A DNA stretch of 64,000 bases, from the NCBI GenBank assembly GCA_035048815.1, contig JAUCBN010000006.1, forward strand, positions 22,831,001 to 22,895,000, in the 5' to 3' direction. The translations under genes and the position numbers were made by a program. Below are positions 26,529 to 39,222 of the stretch, piece after piece. The first letter of the stretch is position 1; each line of letters starts with the position of its first letter. This DNA is from Abelmoschus esculentus. Lineage: Eukaryota; Streptophyta; Magnoliopsida; Malvales; Malvaceae. The notes beneath the pieces were generated by a model that did not search any database, was not told where the DNA came from, and worked only from the letters and a program-made list of their open reading frames with translations.

Positions 26529-29296
26529 TACCGGCCGCCCTTACTCGGTCTTTGTTTGGACTTGAAAGCTTCGATTTCACTTACCATGCACGTAAAGGCA
26601 ACAACAAAAATGTCTCTGAATTGGGAAACCAAAAAGCAACCAAATAGGGATAGGGTTGCTTCAACGCCCAAACACTCAACTCCTCCGACAATATCAACAA
26701 AATCCCCCACAGAGTTCAATTTATAAGCTAACAGGGACATGTTCGTTTCATGTCGTCCGATGAAACACTGAAAAGAAACACCAGGAACCCTAACATAACC
26801 TATTTTTCTTCTACCTTTTACTGCAGATGAACAGTGACATAAAAAGTGAAAAAAAAATTTATAAACTTAGGATATGTTTAGGGTGCAGCTAAAAGACAAA
26901 AAAAAAATTAAAATTTATTATTAAAAAATTTAATACTTTTAGTTCGTGAACAAATTTTAAAACCTGTAGTCGTTGAACAGCACTCTAAACATGACGTACA
27001 TTAGACTCACCCAAATTTATAACAATCAATTTAAAGAAGATTATGTTGATACCTAAATTTAGGAAAAATTATATTATAAGTCATTTTTATCACGTTATTT
27101 ATAAGATTAATTAATTAATTTAATTATTTGTTTATTTTGTCATTTTTTTTAAATGAATTTTTTATTAATATTTATTTTAAATAAAACTTAAAACCAATTT
27201 TTACCAAATGATGATTCACTTAATAAAAATAATAAAATAAATAAATAAATAATTTTAACTAATTAATTTTATAAATAACGTAATGAAAATAATTTATAAT
27301 ATAATTTATCCAAATCCAGACTATCTTCACTTTTGACTGCTTTTTTTCTCCAAATATTTTATCAAAAAAAAAGTAAGTCTTTGTTCCTGGTGGTTTCTTA
27401 CCATGCTCTTTTCCATGTGCCTTTGGACCACCACCACAATTCAAAACTCGATGCACGTTGACCGAAATTTGACTCTCGTATAATTATTGTTATTTTCTTT
27501 TCAGAATTTTGTGTCCAAATTTATTACTTGGTATAAAGAATTAAAGAACAACCGTACTCGATGTTTTTGTAAAGCAATAAATATATTACAATAATAACAT
27601 AATGAAATCAAAATTATCTTCAACCATACTCAACCCATACGCATAACGCATGCAAACTTCAACATATATTGTTACAGCAGTGCGAAGGAACACTCCATCT
27701 CCGAAGATATTTTTTTTATTTTTATCATTCTATTTATTTTTTATAAATTCATTCTTTTATTTTTAAATTTTTATAATTTATTTTCTTAATTTTAAATCTT
27801 GATTTTATTTCTGAACGACGGAATTAAGGATTATAATAAATGACAAAATCATTAAACAACATCCTCCGAGAAAGGAAATTTTTTTATTTTTATTCTTCAG
27901 GCGGAGGTCGAATTAAAAAAAATTACCTTATTGATATTCCTAGATAGTTAATATTTGAAATTTATATTAAAAAATAATAGTTGATTAAATAGTTGATTAC
28001 TTTTAACAAGTAGATTGTCTATTCCCATGCTTCTATATGAACCTATTGTCAAGTAAACTGAAAAGAACAGAGGAAAAGTCATCTTACGGGGACTACCTGG
28101 CTCACCTGGTCAATAAGCAACTGGACAGGGTGGCGAACACGTGTCACGTAAAGAGGAGCACTCATTTGAAACCGAAATCTCCACTGGGCTGGTACATTAA
28201 TCCGTGTTTGAGACAACGAATCAAGACACTTTGGTTTCTAGTAAGAATACCGACACGATTAATAAAATTTAAAATTAAATATTGAAACGTACACAGGGAT
28301 TAAATTAAAGAAATAATGAAATTATATTTTAATTTTTTAGAATATAGAATTTAATCACTGATTTTTTCAAATATAAATATTTTTAGAAGACCCTTTCAAT
28401 AAATAACGTTGAATTTCTTCACCGATGCTAATATCCTGATATCCTCTCAATAAATAACCAATTTTTTTTCATTTCCATTAATTACACGAATGATTAAATA
28501 ATAAAATTTAAAGAACTTTTATATTATCTAATTTGATCTTATTTTATATTATTATAATTGATTGTTATATTACATGAACGATTAAATAATAAAATATAAA
28601 TTAAAATAAAAAGATAATAGCTCTCTCATTATTGTAAAATTCACATTGCCATGTACAATATGATTGGAAATCTGACTACATTTAAATAAAGTTGAAGGAT
28701 AATAAAAATTAAGATTAAATAAAACTTAAATGAGATAATTGAACATGAAATCGTTTTTACATGGTGGCTGAAACCTTATCCGTTCATGATGTTTTTTTTT
28801 ATTAAAAATAATTAATTATCGAGTTATAATCCAAATCTTACTCATTAAATGTTAAAATATAAAGGCTTTGTCGTTTATAATCAGATATTGACAAAAAAAA
28901 TATGTCCACCCAACAACATGAAAATATTATCTCAAAATAATAAGAGCCATGGCCTAATCGTATTAAAAATACTTAATTTAATTGATCCGATTTAATTATT
29001 AATTAATTTATTTATAAATTTAAAATTTTAATTTATTTTTATTTTTTAATAAATATGAACCATAATGATTTAAAGTTTTAATTATTTAAAATTTTGAAAA
29101 TTCAAATTTTAATGAATATAAATTTTATTTTTAACAATTTAATGTTTGTTATAATTAAAAATTAAAAATTAAAAATAAAATTTATATAGATATGAATCAT
29201 ATTATATTAAAATTTTTTATTATTTGTTATATTTAAAATTTTAAAATTTTTATAAATATAATTTTTAAATTAAATTTGTTATTTTAAATTTTTATG

Positions 29297-29507
29297 TTAT
29301 TTGATCTAATATCCAATATTTAAATATTAAAATATTATTTTTTTAAAATCGAACATAAATTATTATATTATTGATTAAGAAACAAATATTAAATTTCAAA
29401 TATTTTTTGTTATTTGATCTAGTTATCCGATATTTAAATATTTAAATATTATTTTTTTAAAATCAAATATAAATTATTATATTATTGATTAAGAAACAAA
29501 CATTAAA
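29297..29507 (+). repeat. Direct repeat pair, ~95 bp, offset 113
   Basis: A segment starting TTATTTGATCT and ending GATTAAGAAACAAA occurs at about 29297-29393 and again at about 29410-29506. The copies have a handful of substitutions and small indels. No coding content. Confidence 0.8.
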
Positions 29508-31223
29508 AAAATAAATTAAAATATTCTGATATCCGACAATATATACTCTACGAAAACAAAAAAAAATCCATCAAAACGATTATAAACTACAAAATAAACA
29601 AAACGGTAACGTATTCAATCCTTCTTGTACAAGAAACCATAAGTTTGATTTAAACATTCAAATAAAACCCCTTATCCTTCGCGTAATCCAGATTAGTCAA
29701 CCGTTTGGAACCTGATGTTCTCACTAATCAACAACTAATCTGTAGTATTACGTGTCAAATCAATTTTAACTTGCGCCACCACAATTACATGAAATTTTTA
29801 AATAATTATAATTGTAATTTGACTTCAGATTTACATATAAAATAGTTGATATATTTTCAAATAGAAGCTTCTAATTTGTGGGTTAAATATTCTTTTATAT
29901 GAAATCTTGGTATTTGGCTCACAACAATTGACCAAGAAGATCTTAAAAATAAAAGGATTTATGTGCAATTTTTTTAAAATAATGTTAAAAAATTATTAAA
30001 AAAAACATGTATTAATGTTTAATTATATTCACGAGTAATTCTAGCAAAACCAAAAACGGAACTAAAATTTATAAAGGGAGTTATAATAAAATTATAAAAA
30101 TTGGGGCATAATTAATTTTAAAAATATTGAAGGATTATAATTATAAAACTAATTTTATATATTTTTTAAAAATATGCTGTTATATAATAAAATTATTTAA
30201 ATTTAAATCATTTAAAATAAATATTTTGTAGTATCCGTTTCATGTTCTAAAATATTGAATTAAAATTTCTCTTCAATTATACTAAAATATGAAATAAAAT
30301 GTTATTCCCTAAAATATACATATAAAAATTATATTATTAATCTCATATCATATCGGGTTTAATTTTTTTCACTCTAAAATTAAACTCGATTTGATTCGAC
30401 TAAAGATCACTCTTAAAAAAATTTAAATCCAAATTTTATAATAAAAAAATTAACTCGACAAGACCAAATCAAATCGAAACTCGTCGAATTCGGATTTCTT
30501 ACCTATCCCTGATTATATCTTAGATAAAATACTCTTTAAATTTGAGTGGAAAAACACGTTGATATATCAATAACCGCGGAAAGGGTGGAGGCTGACGGCG
30601 TTTCCGTATCCGCAAGTTAGCATTAAGAATTTGACATCCAAATTTCACGAAACAAAGTCAGGTGCGGCGAACGCATTTTATTTCAAAAGGGACAAGAATA
30701 AAGTTGAATATTATATAGTTTTGATTAACTATATTATTTATAGTTTTATTCATTAAAAATAATTAATTTTTTATATTATTTTTTTATAAAGTTGATTTTC
30801 TTTTGTTATAGAAATAAAAAATAAATGATTATATAAAAATCGATTATAAATAAATTAGTAATATAGAAAAAGATTTAAATAATTAATTTTTAGTTCATAT
30901 TTGCCGAAAAAGTGTGATTTGTCCAGTCGGAGAGAGGACAACATGTGGGGTCCCCGATGTTATGACACGACTGGTCGACTTCTTCTCCTTCCCCTCCACG
31001 TCATCCTCCAACTTATCCTTTCCTATCCGCATTTTGTCTTCCATTACTACCATGTACGGAATTTTCGCCGTATACGATATTTTCATATTAATTTATTAGT
31101 ATTTTGTTATATATTTATTTTGCAGAGAAAGATACGTAGCGAAGCATGCAGATTAGTAATTTGGATATTGTTAAATTATTTTTAAATTTAAATTTATTTA
31201 ATAATATTTTTATGAATAAGTCT

Positions 31224-31452
31224 ATAATGATGTCGAACATCACTTAACATTAATAATATTGAATACCGTTGAATATTGTTAAATTAATTAATAAATATTA
31301 AAAATTTTTAAGACTCAACATACAATTATTAATTGTATATTGAGTTTATCACTTTTTTATTAATTATATATTAAATTTTTGATATTTTTAATTTTTATTA
31401 ATTATTTAATAATGTTTAACAATATTCAATAATATTCGACACCCGTCATAAT
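31224..31452. mobile_element. Palindromic MITE-like element, copy A
   Basis: About 230 bp whose two arms are imperfect inverted copies. The left arm has TGTCGAACATCACTTAACAT and TATTGAATATTGTTAAA-like words; the right arm gives their reverse complements, ending TTCGACACCCGTCAT. The centre has its own hairpin (ACTCAACATACAATTA against TAATTGTATATTGAGT). No coding frame. A related copy lies at 51433-51637. It fits a foldback or MITE-type non-autonomous element. Confidence 0.65.
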
Positions 31453-33518
31453 TTTTTTTATTTTTATATACAACTTTTTATTCAATAAAAATCAAACAAC
31501 TTCAACAATTTCTTCAAGCTACCCTACTGTCTTCTACTCCTATTTTTCATTACTTTTCAAAACTATATTTTGAATTTATTGGATTTTTAGACATATAAAA
31601 GTAATTATTTATTAGCTACTAAAAATAAATATTATTTACAGTTGTAAAGTCTCTTTATAATAATAAAGTGAATGAAAGTGGAGTGGGATCCTATGCCTTA
31701 GACTTTAGGGTAGATTTTCTTTCTTTTTATATTTGGAACATAGTTAGATTAGGGGGGTAGTGTTTGGTTCCTATTATTTCCATATAATATAATTTATGGA
31801 TCAAATCTAATTTTTAGGTAAGTATTTTAATTAAGATTATATTTAATCACATTTCATAAAATTTTATATAACTTTTTTAATATTTAAAAATTAAAATACT
31901 AGAAACATAAATTTAAAATTATAAATCTTAAACTTTAAACTCTAACGTTAAATTGTAAATTTTAAAGCGTATAACTTAAATTTAATTTAAATCCATAATT
32001 CTTAAATTTAACAGACATGTATAAATTATTGTTTTTGGATATTTTATTTTATTATTCAAGAAAACAACTAAAAACACTACGCATAAAATAAGCACTTGAC
32101 GCGTCCATCACAATTAAGAAATTCCCTCAGATAAAAAAAATATATTTATTTATATTATCCATATATATATGTATATATATATTTACATTAGCTTACAATT
32201 TCTTTTATACAATCTAGTATACTAGTCCAATCCCTGTAAATATGTCTAAATATTTTACATTCTATCTCTTCTCAAATATGATATAAATACGACTTGCGAG
32301 TTTCACGCAATCTTTAAAATGTACACAATTAATGATTTCTCCTTTAAATTTGAACATAACCATCTTTATTCATCAACCCGATTTAACTTATCCCTTCAAA
32401 TACCATAAATAAAAAATATTATAGTCTAAATCTAACTAAAAAATAATCATTTTGTAAATTTTGAAACTCATTTTTAATATCATACAATAAGCATTGGAGT
32501 TTAATTTTCATTCTTATACGATTTAATCTATTCAAAATCAGAAACCTATCTAATATTACCATCCAAATTTTCACAGAATATTTCAAAAGCCTAAAAACTA
32601 TTTTTTTTACAAACAATGTATCAATTTTTTAAATTACATTATTTTTTTATTAAATTCGAATTATTTTTAATTAATTTAAAGAAAAGGTATATCCATTTAA
32701 AATTGCCACCTGAACACTTGTGGACGCTGAATTCTGATTCATCTATTTGACTTTTTTTCTCAGTCGTCTCGTCGAACGAGTTACTCAGAATTCACTAAAC
32801 TGAGTTTACCCCGAGTTCGTTAATCAGATTATCAATTTCCCCACCCTCAACCCGAGAGCGTGTCTATCACTCCCTAAACAATAGACCAAAACGATCGGCG
32901 ATGTTCACGCGCCAGAATTACGTTTATATTTTTTTTTATATAAACCTCAAAGTGAACCGGAATGATGAAAAAACCAACCGTAGTTCGTTGTTTTTTACTG
33001 ACAACAAATTTAACCGCTTTCAAAACAAACCCACAAAGCGTTTTTCACCTACACCAAACAAATAGCGGATAAGTAAAAAAAAACTGAAATGGTAAAAATA
33101 CTTTTTACTGTTTCGTAAACCTCTCTCTCGTAAATTTTAAAAGAAGCAGGTAAAAAAGTAAAGTAAAGGACAAAAGAGTGCTCCCCTCAAACGCAGCTCG
33201 GATCTGTGTCAACGGCAATAGACCGTAAAAACGGTACCTAAACAAGGTTAGAAATGTAATTAACTAAACCCAACTGCGTCCCCACGAGCTGTTTTGCTGT
33301 TAAACTGACCTATTAATCTGTTCGGGGCTCCTCTGGTTGTTTATTTTGCTTCTTTCTTCCTTTTAAGGCCGTGTTTTCTGCTTTTTCCTTTCGGTTTTCA
33401 TTTTCCCTTCATCTCTTTCCGTCGCTAAGGCACAAGAAAGAGAAACAAAATACACAGATTAGAGAAAAAAAGTTGATATAATTTTGGGTAGATTTGTAGT
33501 TTTATAGGGTAGAGAGAA

Positions 33519-34848
33519 ATGAGAACGAGGAGAGGGATTTGTTATCCTAGAGAAGATGTATGGGTTGATGAGATGGGAGTTAAACGGAGAGATTTCGCCG
33601 GATGTAATATGGGTTGCCGGAAGAGACAGAGATTCTCGTCGGTGGTTGCCGGAAAGAGTGATATGTTTGATGCTTTACCTGATGATCTTGTCATTTCTAT
33701 ACTCTCCAAGCTCAGCTCTTCCGCTTCTTGTCCGTCCGATTTCTTCAACGTTTTGATTACGTATGTTGGTTTTATTTTTCTTTCTGGGTTTCATGTTTCT
33801 GAGGGAAAAAGTTGTTTCATTTTGGATTTTGATTTGGTTATTTTTGTTAAACAGATGCAAGAGATTAAATAGTTTTGCACTTCAGCCTTTGGTATTGTCG
33901 GAAGCTTCTCCGAAATTGTTTGCCGTTAAAGCTGAAAACTGGTCGGAGTCGGCTCACCGGTTCTTGAAGTCTTGCGCCGATGCCGGAAATGTTGAAGCTT
34001 GTTATACTCTTGGCATGGTGAGTTAACTCGGGAGGGGGATTTTATTTTCTTGTTTTTTTGGAAGAATTTAAACATTATGTAAATGTGAAGTGTTTTATGA
34101 TTTGCATCAGATTCGTTTCTACTGTTTGCAAAATCGAGGGAGTGGTGCTTCTCTTATGGCTAAGGCGGCGATTAGTTCCCACTCGCCGGCGCTTTACTCC
34201 TTGGCTGTTATCCAGTTCAACGGAAGCGGCGGTTCTAAGAACGATAAGGACCTTAGAGCCGGCGTGGCTCTGTGCGCCCGAGCTGCTTTTCTCGGCCACG
34301 TCGACGCACTGCGTGAGCTTGGTCACTGCTTGCAAGACGGCTACGGCGTCCGACAAAACATCACCGAGGGCCGTCGGTTCCTCGTCCAAGCCAACGCCCG
34401 AGAGTTGGCGGCGGGTTTATCATCAACATCCGTTTCTAACATCTCCTCGCGCTCTTGGCTCACATGGACTCCACACCCGATCCCGCACCCTAACAACCGT
34501 CATCCGACCGTGCCGGGATGCCCGTTGCTGAGTGATTTCGGATGCAATGTACCGGCTCCGGAGGCTCATCCGGCGAACAAGTTCTTAACAGAATGGTTCA
34601 GTTCTCGCGACGGGATTCCCGGGCCAGGTTTGAGGCTATGCTCGCACGTCGGTTGCGGGAGACCAGAGACAAGAAGACACGAGTTCCGCCGGTGCTCGGT
34701 CTGTGGTGCAGTGAATTACTGCTCGCGCGCTTGCCAGGCGCTTGATTGGAAACTTCGGCACAAAACGGCGTGCGCGCCTGTCGAACGGTGGCTCGATGAA
34801 GAAGGCGTTGGTGGCGACGGAATGGATGAAGTCATTGCCGAAAGTTAA
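33519..34848 (+). CDS. F-box protein with Sel1-like repeats and MYND zinc finger
   Basis: Three exons, 33519-33760, 33855-34017 and 34111-34848, encode 380 residues with both introns GT-AG. After a basic N-terminus comes an F-box-like segment (FDALPDDLVISILSKLSS). Sel1/TPR-like helical repeats follow (CADAGNVEACYTLGM; SHSPALYSLAVIQFNGSGG; GHVDALRELGHCLQDGYGV). The C-terminal MYND finger has the full Cys/His set (CSHVGCGRPE..., RRCSVCGAVNYCSRACQ, DWKLRHKTAC). It resembles, from memory, Arabidopsis At1g67340 and At5g50450. The likely role is substrate receptor of an SCF ubiquitin ligase, with repeats and MYND finger binding partner proteins. The third exon is strikingly GC-rich against its flanks. 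No damage is seen. Confidence 0.92.
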
Positions 34849-37398
34849 AAAAACCCGGTCCCGGTAACACTTCCGTTTTTACTGCCGTAAAAACTCAAAA
34901 AAGGAAAGTGAAAGCGATGCCAGATTTTTCTTTCTTTTTCTTTTGGATAATTTTCCTTTTTATTATTTTCAAGGCCGAAGCGTATAAACAGCTTACAAAA
35001 CCCTTTGATCAATCTTTTGATAATTAATTATACAACATAGCACAATTAATGGGAAAATTGTAGCCAATTTAGTTCCTACAGAAATATTTATAATAGTATT
35101 ATAAATCAAAATGTTTTTAAGATTAATACAAATTATAAAATTTCAAAAATTTAAGATGGTATAAATTATAATGACTAAATAATAAAAATTTAAAAATTAA
35201 AGTTTAATGTATTAACTTTTATAAATTCAAGGTGTGTATGAGTCCACCATTCTTTATGTGCATTCTATAGTACTATAATATATTTTTTAATTTATAAATA
35301 AAAAGAAATTTGAAGAGTATATTTTTTTATCAAATTGTTTATTAAAAACATGCAGGATTTTAACCCATATTCTATCAAATATTTAATTTTCATTTAAAAT
35401 TCCAATTTCAGCTTTGTGTATTTAATAACTGATTAGGTATTAATACCCAATCAAACAAAATTAGGTCTATGGATGGGATGAATAACCAAACTATCATAAA
35501 ATTTTGGTTTACATGTTCCTAATCACCTTAACTTTAGGGTAAAGGGAGTGGAATACAGTGTCTTTTTAATGTCAGATTTAGAGTTTTTTAAAATAAAATT
35601 AAATGAAAGATGAGATGAATTACGATGTTCATTTTCCAAAGAGAAATAGTGGAATTCTTGGTGTGTTTTGAGGGTTTTTTGACCACCAAAAGGTCATGGG
35701 GGTGTTGGAAAAAAAAGATTGGAAATGAAAAAGAGATGGAAATTAGGGAAGTAGTGGGAGGGACATGCATTCTTTGCAAGGGGGAGGATGTTGTGGGAAA
35801 TGGGATTTTTTTTTTTCAATTATTTCATTAAAATTTAAATTTGGAAATAAATTTTATTTTACAAACTTATCATATATTCAACTTTCGAGAGCAACCGTAG
35901 ATGGTGTTTATTTTACGACTTGTATATTAAAATTTAACCCTGAATAAAATACGGTATAAATGTTAAGTATAATTCATCTTATCTAAGTTTTTAAGGAATA
36001 ATTATTGTTCTTAGAAGTCATATTAAAGGATTAATGTCCGATGGTAGATAAGATTCTTTATAACTTAAGACTGAAATTTTTAAAACTCGAAATATACAGA
36101 TGGATAGATAGATCCAACTATGATAGCTATTAATTATAGAAATAGACAAAAAAAAAAAGACATACTTTAGTTTAATTGATCCATCAAACTTTGTTTCAAA
36201 GATGCATCTAAAAGTTTTAAATTATAATTCCAATATCAAAATATTAAGTTCTAGTTAGAATACCAACTTCTTTTTAAATGAAACATGAGATGCTGCAGGG
36301 AATATATTCTTTTTGTTTTTAAATTTCGTATTAAATTCCATAAAAAGGTTCAAAAACACAATTTATAATGAATTCCAGCCTAAATAAAGATCCAAACGTA
36401 CCAATATTCTATATTTCTTCCTTGTTTATGCCTTTGTTCTTCATCATGGATTCATATTTCTTAACTAAAGAGGATTAGATGGGGTTCCAAGAGATTATAA
36501 TATGGGTTAAGGTTAGGACTAAATTGCAAATAATTTAGATTGTCACGTCTGACCAAACAAAAATATTTTAAAAAATATAATTTCAAAATCAAAACCATGA
36601 CTACGCACCCTTTGATGCATTTCTCAAACCAAATCCCCACATTTTCTGGGTTTAAGCTATCTTCGGCTTGTGTTTCTGGACTTTCTCATTTCACTTTGAA
36701 TCAATAAAATTTAGTTTTTTTGAAAAGAAAAATGAATTAAAAAATTCGTAATTTAAACGTGACACGATTATCATCACGTAAAATACGTAAAATTTTGTCC
36801 GCAAAATATTAAAACATACAAAATTTGATCTTTATATTCATCAATGACAATTAAAGAATTTATTAAACATTGGACTATATGAACACCTCAATCATTATTT
36901 AATAACTTATTTACCGTTTATATATTATTCGAACATCTGAATCATTAAAAAAAGTTTTTATGACCAAACACGATGATATGGAAAATTAATTTACAAATCT
37001 TTCTGATAATTTCGTGAATTTTAAGTTAAGAAGAAGATGAAGAAAAACTTTTGCTTCTCTTCATGTGGTAGTTAATAATACATTCTTCTTATTGTAATTA
37101 CAACTTTTCTTGCACCCTCCTTGTTCGTTTTCATCTCCAAATTTTTGGCTTTAGATTTTAATGATTAACAATTGGGCCTTCAATTGTAAAGGCAAATTTT
37201 TTAATCCAAAAAGCAATTGGGCCGAGTTGTTGAGCTTTTTAGTCACAATCTACATACGGGTTTCCCAAATTGAAGGCCTTGGCTCTGCTAATCGCTTAGT
37301 TGAGATCTAATAACACCTCTTTTCCCCCGAAGATAAAATTTTTCTTGCTTACCTGTTTCTTGTAAATTTTGTTTGGGTTTGTTTGTTTCAGAAGAAAA
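34849..37398. other. Intergenic region between the F-box/MYND gene and the complex I subunit copy
   Basis: AT-rich. The first ~130 bases are probably the F-box gene 3' end. A purine-rich plus-strand stretch at 35625-35820 gives chance open frames. From about 37180 the sequence looks like a promoter and leader, and TTGTTTCAG at about 37382-37390 would end a leader intron just before the next gene. Nothing else is recognised. Confidence 0.5.
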
Positions 37399-37735
37399 TG
37401 GGTTTCATCATGGAGTTCGCAGAGAACTTGGTGTGAGGTTCAAGGAGGATCCAAAAGAGAGGGAGAGGAAATTCAGGGAACCCGTTTACTCGACGAAGGA
37501 ACGATTCCCAAAGACGAAGGAGATGTGGAGTTGTTCGCTGCGGCCGTATGGGTTTTGGACATTTGAGCGCTACAATGCTCGGCACCGGTGGGATCCTCTG
37601 ATTAACCAAGTCCCCGGTCGTAGGGATCCTTACGATGACCTTCAAGTGTCAGCTTTTGAGAAGTGGAAACCCTCAATGGGTAGAACTTGTAAGAAAACAA
37701 ATGCTGTGTTGGTGGATTTATGGCAGACTGACTGA
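37399..37735 (+). pseudogene. Plant-specific mitochondrial complex I small subunit, frameshifted copy
   Basis: The ATG at 37399 opens MGFIMEFAENLV and is followed at once by TGA. One frame over, the family sequence resumes: VRFKEDPKERERKF, KTKEMWS, LRPYGFWTFERYNARHRW and GRRDPYDDL. The two parts join if one base is missing near 37434-37436 (a C before TGAGG would restore a Leu codon). The protein matches, from memory, the roughly 100-residue Arabidopsis At1g67350 product, a plant-specific accessory subunit of respiratory complex I. The probable leader-intron acceptor is kept upstream, so this is not an intronless retrocopy. After DPYDDL the frame runs on about 30 residues without family similarity, another sign of decay or of a lost last exon. 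A base-calling error is the main alternative to a pseudogene. Confidence 0.7.
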
Positions 37736-37786
37736 GAAATCAATTTAAGATTCCTGCAAACCAAACACAAAGGAGATGTAGATTTC

Positions 37787-38747
37787 CTAATCCGACACAG
37801 AATCCGAATCGGATTTATCATCATCTTCGTGTGCTTTACCCTTGGCTTCAGCTTTCTTAACGGCCTTACCAAGCTTGTCAACAGGAATCAATGGCAGATA
37901 CCCAAATGCAGGATAACCTTTCCCATTCATCTCCTTCACCAAACCGTTGTATGTCTCCAACAACTCGGCTGCCTTGGGAACAACCCTTCCCGCCACTGAG
38001 TTGAAATTCTTTAATCAACGCTTCTAGCTCTAACTATTTGAGAATAAAAGTAAAAAAACTGATCCATTTAGCTGCAAAATTCACGAGAGAAAGGAAATAC
38101 AGAGCAAATTTTCTTGCGATGTTGCGACGAAATATAGGAAATCGGTGCTATAATATGCAGCTCAAGTCATCAACTACTGAAAATTTGACTCAGAGTGGCC
38201 ACCCGTTATCATTTACGCGCAAAATTTTCATTGAAGCAACAAAGAAAAACCAAAATGTTCAGATCTGAAATGTATTTGATGCCTATAAAGCTTTTAAGAT
38301 CCGAGTTTCCTATACGTTAAATTTCAGAGAAAAACAACGAGAAAGGAGATTTTGGTCTCAGTGTACGTTTACTAAACCTATTACCTATATTTATGGACGC
38401 ACTGAAAATTTGAAGATCAAAAGCAGAACTGTATTCAGATCAAAAGGCATAAAAAAGCAAAAGGATAACCAGGAATGGAACCAAGTGTAGAAACAGCGAA
38501 CAAGCAATATCGACGCTATAACAACCCATCAAATCAATGCCACGAATAAAAAACGAGCTGAACTCGGATAGTTTAAATTTTTTACTAGGAGAGAATCCTG
38601 CTCAGTGATCTCCGCTTCTTTAACTTTTTGTGCGATAAATCGGTAAAAACTAAAACAAGATTGGAGTAGAGAGAATGTGAAGAAAACGTGAAATCATGAA
38701 GATGGACAGGAAACGAATTGATCCAACGCAAATTCAGATCTCACCAT
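37787..38747 (-). CDS. Small two-exon protein of unknown function (74 aa model)
   Basis: Not recognised by name. Exon 2 (37787-38008) encodes a well-formed small protein: VAGRVVPKAAELLETYN, VKEMNGKGYPAFGYLPL, then a Lys/Ala-rich stretch and an acidic tail (HEDDDKSDSDSVSD). No ATG opens this exon. The best model takes the ATG at 38745-38747, which is followed directly by a strong donor (ATG|GTGAGA), and splices to an acceptor ending TTAAAG before AATTTC, giving MNFNSVAGRVVPK. The more canonical acceptor CTCAG at 37998-38002 would put the frame out, so the acceptor is uncertain. A TATA box (38807-38815, minus) and a CT-rich leader support exon 1. The gene is convergent with the complex I subunit copy. 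There is no signal peptide or clear membrane span. Confidence 0.6.
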
Positions 38748-38806
38748 TGTTGGATAATTTTTGTGGAAACTGAGAATTCCAATAGCAGAAGAGAAGAGAA
38801 GTAGAA

Positions 38807-38815
38807 TTTTTTATA
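38807..38815 (-). promoter_or_regulatory. TATA box of the small unknown gene
   Basis: On the minus strand TATAAAAAA is followed by TTCTACTTCTCTTCTCTTC, a typical plant initiation region, and 60 bases later by the ATG|GTGAGA exon end. This is the main support for the first exon. Confidence 0.55.
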
Positions 38816-39222
38816 GAGAAAATCAGAGTGTTTGGCTTGGACTTTTGAATCACCGTGAGCAATGGCGGGAGAGAAATGAGCTTGGAGAGTCGCTAGTTAC
38901 AGAAAGGTCGGTATATGGAATTATAAGCGAATGTGTGAACTTTAAAAAATTCGGGATGGGCACAGGCCCACCCTATGCATAACCTGCATCCGCCACTAAT
39001 CAAAGGTAAAGTCGAAAAGAACGAGGCATGCTAAACAGCCTACGGATACAGATCAACATGGTGATGCCAAATATTGGAGGACAAAATGCTTATTATCATT
39101 ATAATCTATTAAATATCTAAATCCATGAAAAATATCCAAGATTGCCACCCTAATCAGAGTGTAAGAATGGAAGGGAAAACAAAATCACAAAAATGTGAGG
39201 ATTACTAAAGCAAACACCTTTA

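Larger units (their letters stand above)
22850..33400. other. Gene desert between the DUF579 and F-box/MYND genes
   Basis: About 10.5 kb of AT-rich DNA with no supported gene. It contains a 23-base C run (26506-26528), a ~95-bp direct repeat pair (29297-29507), a palindromic MITE (31224-31452) and scattered short GC patches (23870-23970, 30580-30680, 30900-31060). Open frames of 60-94 codons (e.g. 26002-26241 minus, 28037-28285 plus, 30901-31185 plus) match no known family. The region from about 32700 to 33518 is less AT-rich and probably holds the F-box promoter and leader. Confidence 0.6.

Noticed and set aside
26389..26726. Overlapping Gly-rich and Pro-rich frames
   Set aside because: Created by the C homopolymer; not protein-like otherwise.
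34058..34531. 157-codon plus frame in the F-box/MYND gene
   Set aside because: Out-of-frame reading of the GC-rich third exon; the MYND and Sel1 motifs are in another frame.
37373..37735. 120-codon frame starting MGLFVSEENG as an intact complex I subunit
   Set aside because: Its first ~20 residues translate the leader intron end and the true start region out of frame; family residues begin only at VRFKEDPK.
38038..38268. 76-codon plus frame
   Set aside because: Lies in the intron of the small minus-strand gene and has no similarity to a known protein.
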